Assembly (NCBI GenBank): GCA_051659505.1
Contig: JBOFOQ010000073.1
Coordinates: 3,275 to 67,274 of the forward strand
Direction of reading: 5' to 3'
Length of the DNA: 64,000 bases
Source: JAGNZR01 sp051659505
GTDB lineage: Bacteria > Fusobacteriota > Fusobacteriia > Fusobacteriales > Fusobacteriaceae
The stretch's first letter is position 1. Each line of letters opens with the position of its first letter. Made by a program: the position numbers and the translations under genes. Shown here piece by piece: positions 52,512 through 61,015 of this stretch. The notes beneath the pieces were generated by a model. It saw only the letters and a list, made by a program, of their open reading frames with translations, was not told the DNA's origin and did not search any database.

Positions 52512-53396
52512 TTAGCTTTCTCTTTGAATCATATAGTCTACTAAAGATATTAAAATTTGAGCTTGTTTGTTTTTAAAATTTGTTTTTATTATTTCTTTTG
52601 CTTCATTTCCTATGGAAAAAAGAATTTCTTTGCTTTTTTCCATTCCAAAAATTAGGGGATAAGTTGATTTTTTCGATTTCAAATCACTACCTATTGGTTT
52701 CCCTAGTTTTTCAAAATCTCCTTCTACATCTAAAATATCATCTTTTATTTGAAATATTAATCCTAAAAGTTCCGCATACTTTATTAAAATTTCTTCTGTT
52801 TTTTTGTCAGCTTTTCCTATTATACAAGCTGCTTCTATTGGTAGTCTAAGTAACTTACCAGTTTTGTTCTCATGTATATATTTTAAAGTTTCAAAATCTA
52901 TCTCTTTTCCTTCACTTTGAATATCTACAGTTTGACCACCAATCATTCCATTAATTCCTGAATATTTTGATGTTAAAGATACTAATTTTATTATTTGAGT
53001 TGGTTCTAAGAAATTATTTTCATCTACTAACACACCAAAAGCATACGTTAAAAGAGAATCTCCTATTAAAATACCTTCAGCTTCTCCGAATTTTTTATGA
53101 GTAGTTAATTCCCCTCTTCTATAATCATCATTGTCTAAAGCAGGTAAATCATCATGAACAAGAGAATAAGAATGAATTAACTCTATTGCTATAGCTGTCG
53201 GTATCCCCTGTTTTTCATCTTTTTCTAAAAGCTCTAATATAGCTAAAAGTAAAATTGGTCTTATTCTTTTTCCACCATTTAAAACTGAGTATCTCATCCC
53301 TTCTGAAATCACTAAAGGATATTTTAACTCTTTTAAACAGAGTTTTAAACTTTCATCTATTAATGCTTTTTTTTCATGTAAGTATTTTTTTAGCAC
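52512..53396 (-). CDS. ispA: Polyprenyl (farnesyl/geranyl) diphosphate synthase
   Basis: 294 aa trans-prenyltransferase. First Asp-rich motif HDDLPALDNDD at 81-91, second QIKDDILDVEGD; GGKRIRP at 41-47. The short insertion in the first motif is typical of bacterial FPP synthases. Uses IPP and DMAPP from the MEP pathway. GTG start with GGAGGT; 2 bases after xseB, the usual xseB-ispA pair. Confidence 0.93.
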   Translation of the reverse strand: MLKKYLHEKKALIDESLKLCLKELKYPLVISEGMRYSVLNGGKRIRPILLLAILELLEKDEKQGIPTAIAIELIHSYSLVHDDLPALDNDDYRRGELTTHKKFGEAEGILIGDSLLTYAFGVLVDENNFLEPTQIIKLVSLTSKYSGINGMIGGQTVDIQSEGKEIDFETLKYIHENKTGKLLRLPIEAACIIGKADKKTEEILIKYAELLGLIFQIKDDILDVEGDFEKLGKPIGSDLKSKKSTYPLIFGMEKSKEILFSIGNEAKEIIKTNFKNKQAQILISLVDYMIQRES

Positions 53397-53398
53397 TA

Positions 53399-53629
53399 CT
53401 ATACCTCCTCTAGCACTAACTCATCATTTAGATCTTTTGTTACTTTAATTATTTTCCCTTGAGCTTTATTTAATAAATCTGAAGATTTTTTTAATAGTTT
53501 CATTGCTTTTTCATATTCTTTTATACTTTCATCTAAAGTAAGTTGTCCACTTTCTAATGAATCTATTATTCCATCTATATCCTCTAAATTATTTTCAAAA
53601 CTTCCTGAATTTTTTACAGCTTTTTCCAC
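53399..53629 (-). CDS. xseB: Exodeoxyribonuclease VII small subunit
   Basis: 76 aa helical hairpin: SFENNLEDIDGIIDSLESGQLTLDESIKEYEKAMKL is the family signature. Partner of XseA, which is not in the window. GTG start with AGGAGGGGAGA. It follows the hairpin at the end of rsmD with no promoter between. Confidence 0.93.
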   Translation of the reverse strand: MEKAVKNSGSFENNLEDIDGIIDSLESGQLTLDESIKEYEKAMKLLKKSSDLLNKAQGKIIKVTKDLNDELVLEEV

Positions 53630-53648
53630 TCTCCCCTCCTTAGTACTT

Positions 53649-53672
53649 AAAAAAGCCCCACTGGACTTTTTT
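53649..53672 (-). terminator. Terminator-like hairpin between rsmD and xseB
   Basis: 10-bp stem with one G-U pair (AAAAAAGTCC with GGGCTTTTTT on the minus strand), 4-base loop, beginning inside the rsmD stop codon. Only 8 bases then remain before the xseB ribosome binding site, so it is more likely a partial, attenuating terminator. Confidence 0.6.
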
Positions 53673-54220
53673 TATCTTGTGTAAAATGTTATAGTTTTTT
53701 TTCCATATTTTCGACAATCTGCTTTTTTAAATCCTGCCAATTCTTCATCTAAGTCCTCAAATAAATGATGTTCACAAATTATAAGACCACCTTCTGCAAG
53801 TATCCCTGCCTTTTCAATTGCAACCATTACTTTTTGGCAAAGGTCTTGCTTGTAAGGTGGGTCCATGAATATAATATCGAATTTTTCATCTTTTCTTCCT
53901 AAGATTTCCACAGCTCTAACAACATCATTTTTGTAGGCTCTACATCTATTTTCAAAACCTAAAGAGTTAATATTTTCAATTATTACTTTAAGTGCAGCTT
54001 GCTCTTGCTCTATCATGATAGCTTTTTTTGCTCCACGACTAAGAGCTTCTAACGCTATATTTCCAGTTCCACTAAATAAATCTAAAAATCTAGAACCATC
54101 TATATAGGGTGAAATAATAGAAAAAAGAGATTCTTTTACACTACCTAAAGTTGGTCTTGTTTCCATTCCTTTTCTACTTTTAAGTTTTTTATTTTTTGCT
54201 TCACCGGCTATTATCCTCAT
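53672..54220 (-). CDS. rsmD: 16S rRNA (guanine966-N2)-methyltransferase RsmD
   Basis: 182 aa. RIIAGEAKNKKL, ETRPTLGSVKESLFSII, DLFSGTGNIALEALSRGA (SAM site) and FMDPPYKQD (catalytic DPPY) identify RsmD. Methylates G966 of 16S rRNA. ATG with AGGAG, 17 bases after queA. Confidence 0.95.
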   Translation of the reverse strand: MRIIAGEAKNKKLKSRKGMETRPTLGSVKESLFSIISPYIDGSRFLDLFSGTGNIALEALSRGAKKAIMIEQEQAALKVIIENINSLGFENRCRAYKNDVVRAVEILGRKDEKFDIIFMDPPYKQDLCQKVMVAIEKAGILAEGGLIICEHHLFEDLDEELAGFKKADCRKYGKKTITFYTR

Positions 54221-54237
54221 TTTTCAACTCCTAATTT

Positions 54238-55269
54238 TTAATAAATAAACATTGCATCTCCAAAGCTAAAAAAATGGTATTCTTTTTTTACACCAATATC
54301 ATATACAGACATCATAAACTCTCTTGTTGAAAAAGCTGACACAAGCATAAGAAGAGTAGATTTAGGTAAGTGAAAGTTTGTTATGAGTGCATCTACTATT
54401 TTAAATTTATAACCAGGATATATAAATATCTCTGTTTCAGCTTTTCTTTCTTGTAAAATACCATTTTCATCTACTGATGACTCTAAAGCTCTTGTAGAGG
54501 TTGTTCCAACTGAAATTATTCTTCTTCCCTGGCTTTTAGCTAAATTTATTTTTCTAGCAGTTTCTTCTGGAATTTCAAAAAATTCACTGTGCATTTTATG
54601 ATCTAGTACATCATCAACTTGTACAGGTCTAAATGTTCCTAGTCCTACCTCTAAAAAAACATCTACAATTTCTATCCCTTTCGCCTCTATTTTTTCTATT
54701 AAATCCTTTGTAAAATGGAGTCCTGCTGTTGGCGCTGCAACTGATTCCCCTTTCATTGCATAAACTGTTTGGTATCTATCTTTTTCTTTTAAAGTTTCCA
54801 CAATATAAGGAGGTAATGGCATTTTTCCAAGTTTATCTAAAACTTCTTCAAAGCTACCATTATAAGAAAATTTTAAAACTCTATTGCCATCATCTTTTAC
54901 TTCTAGTAACTCTGCTACCAGTTCATTATTTTCTCCAATAGAAAGAGTTTGTGAGATTTTTAATTTTTTAGCATGTTTTATTAAACATTCCCAAGTATTT
55001 AAATCAATTCTCTTAATAAGTAATATTTCCAATACTGCTCCTGTTTCTTTTCTTCCAAATAATCTAGCAGGAATCACTTTAGTTGAGTTTCTAACTAACA
55101 CATCTCCTTCTTTTAGATAATCTATTATGTTGAAAAAATTTTTATGCTCAATTGTTTGACTTTCTTTATTAACTAGCATAAGTCGAGCACTATCTCTAGG
55201 TTCTCTTGGAGTTTGCCCTATTAGTTCTTCTGGTAAATTATAATTATAATCATTTAACTTCGTCGACAT
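54238..55269 (-). CDS. queA: S-adenosylmethionine:tRNA ribosyltransferase-isomerase QueA
   Basis: 343 aa. YNLPEELIGQTPREPRDSARLM, GDVLVRNSTKVIPARLFGRKETGA, APTAGLHFTKDL and FHLPKSTLLMLVSAF are invariant QueA motifs. It adds the epoxycyclopentane of epoxyqueuosine to tRNA. The ATG overlaps prmC by 20 bases with GGAG only 3 bases ahead, so translation probably depends on coupling. Confidence 0.97.
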   Translation of the reverse strand: MSTKLNDYNYNLPEELIGQTPREPRDSARLMLVNKESQTIEHKNFFNIIDYLKEGDVLVRNSTKVIPARLFGRKETGAVLEILLIKRIDLNTWECLIKHAKKLKISQTLSIGENNELVAELLEVKDDGNRVLKFSYNGSFEEVLDKLGKMPLPPYIVETLKEKDRYQTVYAMKGESVAAPTAGLHFTKDLIEKIEAKGIEIVDVFLEVGLGTFRPVQVDDVLDHKMHSEFFEIPEETARKINLAKSQGRRIISVGTTSTRALESSVDENGILQERKAETEIFIYPGYKFKIVDALITNFHLPKSTLLMLVSAFSTREFMMSVYDIGVKKEYHFFSFGDAMFIY

Positions 55270-56374
55270 CTTCTTCTCCAGTTTTTATTGCTATTACAAC
55301 TCTCTCTACTCCACAATAATCTTTTATAATTGCAATTAATTTAAATTTATTTTCTTCCATAATAGAAGCTACTTTTTCAGCTTGGTTATACCCTACTTCA
55401 AAAGCTAAGTAGCTACCAACCTTTAAAAATTCTCCTGCTTCTTTAGATATTTTTTCATAGAAAAAATATCCATCACCATTATCAGTTAAAGCTATTTTAG
55501 GTTCATATTTTTTTACTTCTATCATTAAGTTTTCATATTCATCTAAAGGTATGTAAGGGGGATTTGACACAATCAAATCAAATTCTGTTCCTTTTTGAAT
55601 AGAGCTAAAAACATCTGATTTTTGAAACACAACATTTTTTACTTCATTTAACTGAGCATTTTTAGTAGCAATTATAAGAGCCTCATCACTTATATCAACT
55701 CCTGTAACATTGCTACTAGGGAGTTCTTTCCCTAATGTAATCCCAATAGCTCCACTTCCTGTACCAATATCTAAGATTTTAGGGTTTTCAATTTCCATTA
55801 AAATTATCTTGCACTGTTCTACTAGTACCTCAGTGTCAGAACGGGGAATTAAAACATGTTCATTAACTAAGAAAGGGTAACCATAAAATTCCCATTCTCC
55901 AAATATCTGCTGAAGTGGCTTTCTATACTTACCTCTTAATATTGTCATTCTTTTTATCTCTTTCAAGTCTTCCTCTTGAATTTTTTTAGACAACTGAAAA
56001 TTTAAAAAACTTCTATTAACTTTTAATACCTTAGAAAAAATATACTCAGCATCTAGTCTAAATTCAGGAACTTCTTTCTCTTTTAAATAATCAATAGTTT
56101 TATCTAAAAGTTCTAAATTAGATTTTTTAAAATCTTCTTTATCCTCAAGAACTAACTCTTTAAATGTAAGTTTATTCATTGTCATCTCTTTCAAATATCT
56201 TTTCACTGTTTCTTTATCTTCTAAAGTCATCTCTGTCTCAAAATTAGTATATAAAGCTAGTCTATCTAATTTCAAAACATGACTAATTAATTTTTCTGCT
56301 TCTAATCTTGGTTTTAAAAAAGAGTATTTACTTAAATACTCTTCAGCAAATTTTAATATTTCTATTAGTGTCAT
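55250..56374 (-). CDS. prmC: Release-factor glutamine methyltransferase PrmC with doubled N-terminal domain
   Basis: 374 aa, about 90 longer than usual. The catalytic part is normal: PLQQIFGEWEFYGYPFLVNEHVLIPRSDTE at 153-182, DIGTGSGA at 202-209 and NPPY at 271-274. The extra length is a second copy of the helical PrmC N-terminal domain: residues 19-49 (FLKPRLEAEKLISHVLKLDRLALYTN...) match 102-132 (VPEFRLDAEYIFSKVLKVNRSFLNFQ...). The first copy lacks the QQIFGE-type ending. It methylates the GGQ glutamine of release factors; prfA lies 2 bases upstream. Confidence 0.95.
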   Translation of the reverse strand: MTLIEILKFAEEYLSKYSFLKPRLEAEKLISHVLKLDRLALYTNFETEMTLEDKETVKRYLKEMTMNKLTFKELVLEDKEDFKKSNLELLDKTIDYLKEKEVPEFRLDAEYIFSKVLKVNRSFLNFQLSKKIQEEDLKEIKRMTILRGKYRKPLQQIFGEWEFYGYPFLVNEHVLIPRSDTEVLVEQCKIILMEIENPKILDIGTGSGAIGITLGKELPSSNVTGVDISDEALIIATKNAQLNEVKNVVFQKSDVFSSIQKGTEFDLIVSNPPYIPLDEYENLMIEVKKYEPKIALTDNGDGYFFYEKISKEAGEFLKVGSYLAFEVGYNQAEKVASIMEENKFKLIAIIKDYCGVERVVIAIKTGEEDVDEVK

Positions 56375-56376
56375 AA

Positions 56377-57450
56377 TTAATCTTCCGTGCTACTTAACAT
56401 TTCAGCTTGATTAAATGTGATTAGTGCATCTATCATCTCGTCAATGTCTCCGTCCATAAAAGCTTCCATCTGATGACTTGTGTGCTTTATTCTGTGATCT
56501 GTTATTCTTCCTTGAGGATAATTGTATGTTCTAATTTTTTCTGATCTATCTCCTGTTCCAACTTGAAGTTTTCTATCACTAGCTATAGAACTTCTTCTTT
56601 TTTCTGCTTCTGCTTCATATAATTTTGCAGCTAAGTGTTTCATAGCTTTTTCTCTATTTTTTATTTGTGATCTCTCATCTTGACACTGCACTATTACACC
56701 AGTTGGTAAGTGAGTAATTCTAACAGCTGAGTCAGTGGTATTTACGTGCTGCCCACCTGCTCCACCTGATCTGTATACATCAATTTTCAAATCTCCTGAA
56801 TTTATTACTACATCTTTCACTTCATCTACTTCTGGCATAACTGCTACTGTTGCTGTAGACGTATGAATTCTACCTGATGATTCAGTTTCTGGAACTCTTT
56901 GAACTCTATGAACTCCTGATTCAAATTTAAGTCTAGAATAAGCACCTTGTCCCATTATCATAAATACAACTTCTTTCATTCCACCAACACCAACTTCTTG
57001 TTGACCCATTATTTCATATTTCCACTTTCTTCTTTCTGCATATCTACAATACATTCTAAATAAATTCCCTGCAAAAAGAGCGGCCTCATCTCCTCCTGCT
57101 CCACCTCTAATTTCAACAATAACATTTTTATCATCATTTTCATCTTTTGGTAATAGTAAAAGTTTTAGATTTTTTTCATACTCTGGTAATATCTCTTCCA
57201 ACTCTTTCATTTCTTCTTGAAGCATCTCTCTCATGTCTGCATCTTTTTCATTTTTTATAGCTTCTTTTGAATATTCATAATTTTCCGATGCATTTTTATA
57301 CTCATTATATCTCTCTACTATTTCTGATATATTCGTTAAAGCTTTGTTGTATTCCATCATTTTCTTAGGATCTGCTAGTACTTCTGGTTGTCCTAATAGC
57401 ACTAAAAGATCACTGTGTCTTTGAACAACTTCGTCTAATTTTTTAAACAT
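56377..57450 (-). CDS. prfA: Peptide chain release factor 1
   Basis: 357 aa. Codon-reading loop region with PETESSGRIHTSTATVAV, GGQ motif in YRSGGAGGQHVNTTDSAVRITHLPTG. It ends translation at UAA and UAG. ATG with AGGAG, own promoter at 57486-57514, first gene of prfA-prmC-queA-rsmD-xseB-ispA. Confidence 0.97.
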   Translation of the reverse strand: MFKKLDEVVQRHSDLLVLLGQPEVLADPKKMMEYNKALTNISEIVERYNEYKNASENYEYSKEAIKNEKDADMREMLQEEMKELEEILPEYEKNLKLLLLPKDENDDKNVIVEIRGGAGGDEAALFAGNLFRMYCRYAERRKWKYEIMGQQEVGVGGMKEVVFMIMGQGAYSRLKFESGVHRVQRVPETESSGRIHTSTATVAVMPEVDEVKDVVINSGDLKIDVYRSGGAGGQHVNTTDSAVRITHLPTGVIVQCQDERSQIKNREKAMKHLAAKLYEAEAEKRRSSIASDRKLQVGTGDRSEKIRTYNYPQGRITDHRIKHTSHQMEAFMDGDIDEMIDALITFNQAEMLSSTED

Positions 57451-57485
57451 CTATAATCAACTCCTTTTTTCTCTATAACTTATTA

Positions 57486-57514
57486 ATTATATCACAAAAT
57501 ATACTGGAAATCAA
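57486..57514 (-). promoter_or_regulatory. Promoter for prfA operon
   Basis: Minus strand TTGATT (57514-57509), 17-base spacer ending TGA, TATAAT (57491-57486): extended -10 of the TGTGATATAAT kind. Confidence 0.75.
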
Positions 57515-57548
57515 AAAAAAGAGATAATATAGATTAACTCTTTTTTTT
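57513..57548 (-). terminator. Terminator after the sigma-factor operon
   Basis: 11-bp perfect stem (AAAAAAAAGAG with CTCTTTTTTTT) and 14-base loop with further A/T pairing. Its T-run abuts the prfA -35. Confidence 0.82.
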
Positions 57549-57600
57549 AATAAAAATATTTCTCTTTAAGAATATACTCAATTTTTATATTCTATTTTTT

Positions 57601-58065
57601 TTATAAATTTGTTTTTAATATTTTTATACTAGTTTGCGACTCTAATTTAACTCTATTTTGTTGCTCTTTTTTTATTCTTTCAACAGCATATTTTCTAGCT
57701 TCTACATACTGCTGACGGCTTATGTATTTAAACATTTCCATTTGACTTCTTATTTTATTTTTCAAAATTTTTGCTTCAATAACACCAATTTTATCAAAAA
57801 TTTCATCTAATTTTTCTAAATTCTTCTCAACGCCATCTAAAATATACTTATTAGCATCTAATTCTAATTGTTGCTTATCTAAAGTCAACTTTTTAAATTC
57901 CAAAGATGTTTTTTCCATAAGAACTTTAGCTTTTGTTAGATTTTCAAGTTCAACACCTGCTTGTTTAAAATCTTCATCGTACACAATACCAAAACTTCCC
58001 TCTGCACTTCCTAAAATAACAACAGAACAAATTGTACATAGTAATAAATAATATATTTTTTTCAT
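57601..58065 (-). CDS. Secreted helical protein of the sigma-factor operon
   Basis: 154 aa from the ATG at 58065, which has AGGAG upstream. Signal peptide (KKIYYLLLCTICSVVILGSAEG), then a long, wholly helical and charged mature part with KLTLDKQQLELDANKYIL and ISRQQYVEARKYAVERIKKEQQ. The build recalls Spy/CpxP-type periplasmic stress proteins, but the LTxxQ motifs are not convincing. Third gene after the ECF sigma factor and the one-helix membrane protein, so likely a periplasmic sensor or chaperone. Confidence 0.6.
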   Translation of the reverse strand: MKKIYYLLLCTICSVVILGSAEGSFGIVYDEDFKQAGVELENLTKAKVLMEKTSLEFKKLTLDKQQLELDANKYILDGVEKNLEKLDEIFDKIGVIEAKILKNKIRSQMEMFKYISRQQYVEARKYAVERIKKEQQNRVKLESQTSIKILKTNL

Positions 58066-58076
58066 TATTAACACTC

Positions 58077-58391
58077 CTAACTTTGAAAATCAAACCCAAA
58101 AACTTGGTCTGTATTTACTTCTATTTTTTCAGTTTTAAATATATCTTTTGTAAAAAAATGATCTATTTCTATCTTATCTGTATCATTTGACATTTTGTCT
58201 TTATTAAAAACCATTATACTTGGACTTATTTCTCCTACACTAGATTTTATATAAGTATGATATGACGTACTACTTATTATACCTACTAAAAAAAGAGAAA
58301 GTGAAGCTTTTAAATATTTTTTACTTCTTATTTTTTCTTCTTGTAGCAGATTTTTATAAATATTTGCTCTGACCTTATCCTTTGGTGACAT
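58077..58391 (-). CDS. One-helix membrane protein, candidate anti-sigma factor
   Basis: 104 aa. A cytoplasmic basic segment (about 1-27: SPKDKVRANIYKNLLQEEKIRSKKYLK), one membrane helix (about 28-46) and a short outer part. No zinc HxxxCxxC anti-sigma motif. Its place 3 bases after an ECF sigma gene, its size and its topology fit a membrane anti-sigma factor; this is inference from context. ATG with GGAGG. Confidence 0.55.
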   Translation of the reverse strand: MSPKDKVRANIYKNLLQEEKIRSKKYLKASLSLFLVGIISSTSYHTYIKSSVGEISPSIMVFNKDKMSNDTDKIEIDHFFTKDIFKTEKIEVNTDQVFGFDFQS

Positions 58392-58394
58392 CTG

Positions 58395-58847
58395 TTATAC
58401 CTCCATATCTTTTAGTGCTTTATAGTAGATAGATTTTACTGTGGATATATTTAAATTTTTCATTTCAGCTATTTCTTTAAGCTTATAACCATACAAATCT
58501 TTTAGAATAACAATTTCTTTTTCACTACCTTTAATTTTAGTTAATTGTTCCTTTAGTATTATATTATTATTGGGATCTATACCATCTTCAACATCAAAAA
58601 TTTCTTCATTTAACTCTAAATTAATTTTCTTTTTTCTAAAAAAATCATATGTTTTATTTATTGCTATTTTGTAAATCCAGGTATATATATTACTATCAGA
58701 TCTAAAGCTTTTGAGATTTTTATACACACTCATAAAAACTTCTTGAGCAATATCTTCTGCATCCTCAGAATTTTTTACACTTCCAAGAATTTTATAATAT
58801 ATTTTATCAAAATATTGTTCAAAAATATCATCAAAATTCATCATCAT
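58395..58847 (-). CDS. ECF-type RNA polymerase sigma factor
   Basis: 150 aa. Sigma region 2 at about 8-70 (FDKIYYKILGSVKNSEDAEDIAQEVFMSVYKNL, then NIYTWIYKIAINKTYDFFRKK) and region 4 at about 95-148 (SEKEIVILKDLYGYKLKEIAEMKNLNISTVKSIYYKAL). No region 1 or 3, as expected for ECF (group 4). Likely controls an envelope regulon, given the downstream membrane and secreted genes. The start is one of three consecutive ATG codons; GGGAA lies upstream. Confidence 0.92.
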   Translation of the reverse strand: MMMNFDDIFEQYFDKIYYKILGSVKNSEDAEDIAQEVFMSVYKNLKSFRSDSNIYTWIYKIAINKTYDFFRKKKINLELNEEIFDVEDGIDPNNNIILKEQLTKIKGSEKEIVILKDLYGYKLKEIAEMKNLNISTVKSIYYKALKDMEV

Positions 58848-58869
58848 AGTTTATTCCCTTCCCAATCAT

Positions 58870-58898
58870 TTATAATATTTAGACTGCATACTTCTCAA
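58870..58898 (-). promoter_or_regulatory. Putative promoter of the sigma-factor operon
   Basis: Minus strand TTGAGA (58898-58893), 17-base spacer, TTATAA (58875-58870), 22 bases before the ATG. It resembles a housekeeping promoter; no GGAAC-like ECF -35 was seen. Confidence 0.4.
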
Positions 58899-58912
58899 TA
58901 AAGTTTAAATTT

Positions 58913-59959
58913 TTATAAATATTCGATATCTTTTTTTATCATTTTTTTTAATTCGTCTAAAATATCTTCCTCTTTTACCTTTTTAATAACTGTGCCTTTT
59001 TTAAATAGAACTCCTATTCCCTTTCCTCCAGCTACGCCGTAATCAGCCTCTTTAGCTTCCCCAGGTCCATTGACTACACAACCCATAACTGCTATCTTAA
59101 GATTAAGCTCCTTATCTTTAAATTCTTTTTCAACTTGCTTAGCTAAAGTAATCAAATCAATCTCTGTTCTTCCACAAGTGGGACAAGATATGATTTCTGT
59201 CCCTTTTCTTAGTCCTAATACTTTTAATATTTCTTTTGCTACTTTTATCTCTTCCACGGGATTTTCTGTTAACGAAACTCTTATTGTTCCACCTATTCCA
59301 TCTAGTAAAAGAGAACCTATTCCTATAGCAGACTTAATACTCCCTTGAAAAGCTGTTCCAGCTTCGGTTACACCTAAATGAAGAGGATAGTCTATTAATT
59401 TACTTATCTTTCTATAGGCTTCTACCATCATTTTAACATTACTAGATTTAATCGAAATAATTATATCATAAAATTTATATTTTTCTAGTAATCCAACATG
59501 GTACATGGCACTTTCCACCATTCCATCTGCTGTTATTTCTCCATATTTTTCTAAAATATGTTTTTCAATTGACCCAGAGTTAACTCCTATCCTAATAGGA
59601 ATTTTTTTTAATTTAGCAGCTTCCACTACTAACTTTATCTTCTCTTCGTCCCCTATATTTCCAGGATTAATTCTTAACTTATCAATTCCATTTTCAATGG
59701 CTAAGAGAGCTAGCCTATAATCAAAATGAATATCCCCTACTAATGGAATATTGACTTTTTCTTTTATTTTTGATATAGCTTCGGCTGCTTCTTCATTATT
59801 TATTGTCATTCTTACTAATTGACACCCTTCTTTTTCTAGTTCTAAGATCTGATTAACTGTTTTCTCTATATCAGAGGTAAAGGTATTTGTCATAGATTGA
59901 ATAATAATATCATTAGTTCCACCAATATAGATATTCCCTACTTTTATTACTTTTGTCAT
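58913..59959 (-). CDS. ispG: 4-hydroxy-3-methylbut-2-en-1-yl diphosphate synthase IspG
   Basis: 348 aa from the ATG at 59959, with GGAG six bases upstream; a GTG four codons earlier overlaps that site. IQSMTNTFTSD, RMTINNEEAAEAI, LRINPGNIG and the [4Fe-4S] ligands in SCPTCGRTEIDL and GCVVNGPGEAKEADYG identify GcpE/IspG, the penultimate MEP enzyme. Last gene of miaB-rho-M23-ispG. Confidence 0.96.
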   Translation of the reverse strand: MTKVIKVGNIYIGGTNDIIIQSMTNTFTSDIEKTVNQILELEKEGCQLVRMTINNEEAAEAISKIKEKVNIPLVGDIHFDYRLALLAIENGIDKLRINPGNIGDEEKIKLVVEAAKLKKIPIRIGVNSGSIEKHILEKYGEITADGMVESAMYHVGLLEKYKFYDIIISIKSSNVKMMVEAYRKISKLIDYPLHLGVTEAGTAFQGSIKSAIGIGSLLLDGIGGTIRVSLTENPVEEIKVAKEILKVLGLRKGTEIISCPTCGRTEIDLITLAKQVEKEFKDKELNLKIAVMGCVVNGPGEAKEADYGVAGGKGIGVLFKKGTVIKKVKEEDILDELKKMIKKDIEYL

Positions 59960-59970
59960 GGTCTTCTCCA

Positions 59971-60996
59971 CTACCTTTTTTTAGCTACATTCATAGGATT
60001 CATAGTTCTTCCATTTTTTCTTATTTCAAAATGTAGATGTGGTCCAGTACTTCTTCCTGTATTTCCTGTTTGAGCTATTCTATCCCCTTGATTTACTCTC
60101 GCACCAACTGAAACATAAATTGCATTTAAGTGAGCATATCTTGTTTCGTATCCATTTTCATGTGAAATAACTATTATTTTACCATATCCGTTCATAGTTC
60201 CTGCAAATGTAACAGTTCCTTCTTTTGATGCATAAGCAGTTATATATTTAGCTTTCAAATCAACGCCTGCATGCCCTATATATCTTCTTAAAACTGGATG
60301 AAATCGATTTCCATAAGGGCTACTTATTCCTGTAAACTTTATAGGCATTACAAAATTTTCAGTTTTAGCTAGTTGTGTATTTAAGCTTGCTCCTTTTTTC
60401 GCTACCACTTCTTTCCCTTTTAAAGTTATAAATTTTAAATTAGGGTCTTTAATAAATATCTCTTGTCCTATATCTAATTTACTTCCTTCTAATTTATTAT
60501 ATTTTTCAAATGAATCAACTTTAACTTTGTAAGTTTGAGCTATTTTAAATAAAGAGTCACCTTTTTTCACTTTATAAAAAATTCCATTTTCTGAAGGTAT
60601 TTTTAAACTCTCTCCAATTTGGATAACTTTTCCTAACTTAGGATTGTTGGCTTTTAACATTTCTTCGGTTATGTTATATTTTTTAGCTATATCGTAAAGA
60701 TTATCACCTTTTTCAATGACGTAATCTATACTTTTAACTTCAATGACAATCTCTTCTTTTTTTTCTGAAAATGTTCCATTATTTTCAAAAGAACTTCCGA
60801 AATTATAAGTTCTTTTTATTGTGAAATAGTTACTAGAGAGAATTCCTTCTCCCTCTTCATCTTGTACATTTTCTGCGTAATAGTCAGTAAACTTATCTAA
60901 ATCAACAACTTCTGGATTAAAAACATCTAGTTGTTCTATAGCATAAGAAAATACAATAATCAAAATTATTAAAAAATTAAATCTTAACTTTATCAT
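59971..60996 (-). CDS. M23 metallopeptidase with two LysM domains
   Basis: 341 aa. Hydrophobic N-terminus (about 3-17) as signal or anchor, two LysM repeats (about 93-138 with KGDNLYDIAKKYNI and about 140-186 with KGDSLFKIAQTYKV), then an LytM/M23 domain: NRFHPVLRRYIGHAGVDL and GPHLHFEIRKNGRTMNP give the His/Asp zinc set. It could cut peptidoglycan cross-links or, if inactive, activate amidases as EnvC/NlpD do; the zinc residues look intact. Between rho and ispG. Confidence 0.92.
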   Translation of the reverse strand: MIKLRFNFLIILIIVFSYAIEQLDVFNPEVVDLDKFTDYYAENVQDEEGEGILSSNYFTIKRTYNFGSSFENNGTFSEKKEEIVIEVKSIDYVIEKGDNLYDIAKKYNITEEMLKANNPKLGKVIQIGESLKIPSENGIFYKVKKGDSLFKIAQTYKVKVDSFEKYNKLEGSKLDIGQEIFIKDPNLKFITLKGKEVVAKKGASLNTQLAKTENFVMPIKFTGISSPYGNRFHPVLRRYIGHAGVDLKAKYITAYASKEGTVTFAGTMNGYGKIIVISHENGYETRYAHLNAIYVSVGARVNQGDRIAQTGNTGRSTGPHLHFEIRKNGRTMNPMNVAKKR

Positions 60997-61015
60997 TTAC
61001 ACTACCCTTTTCCTT

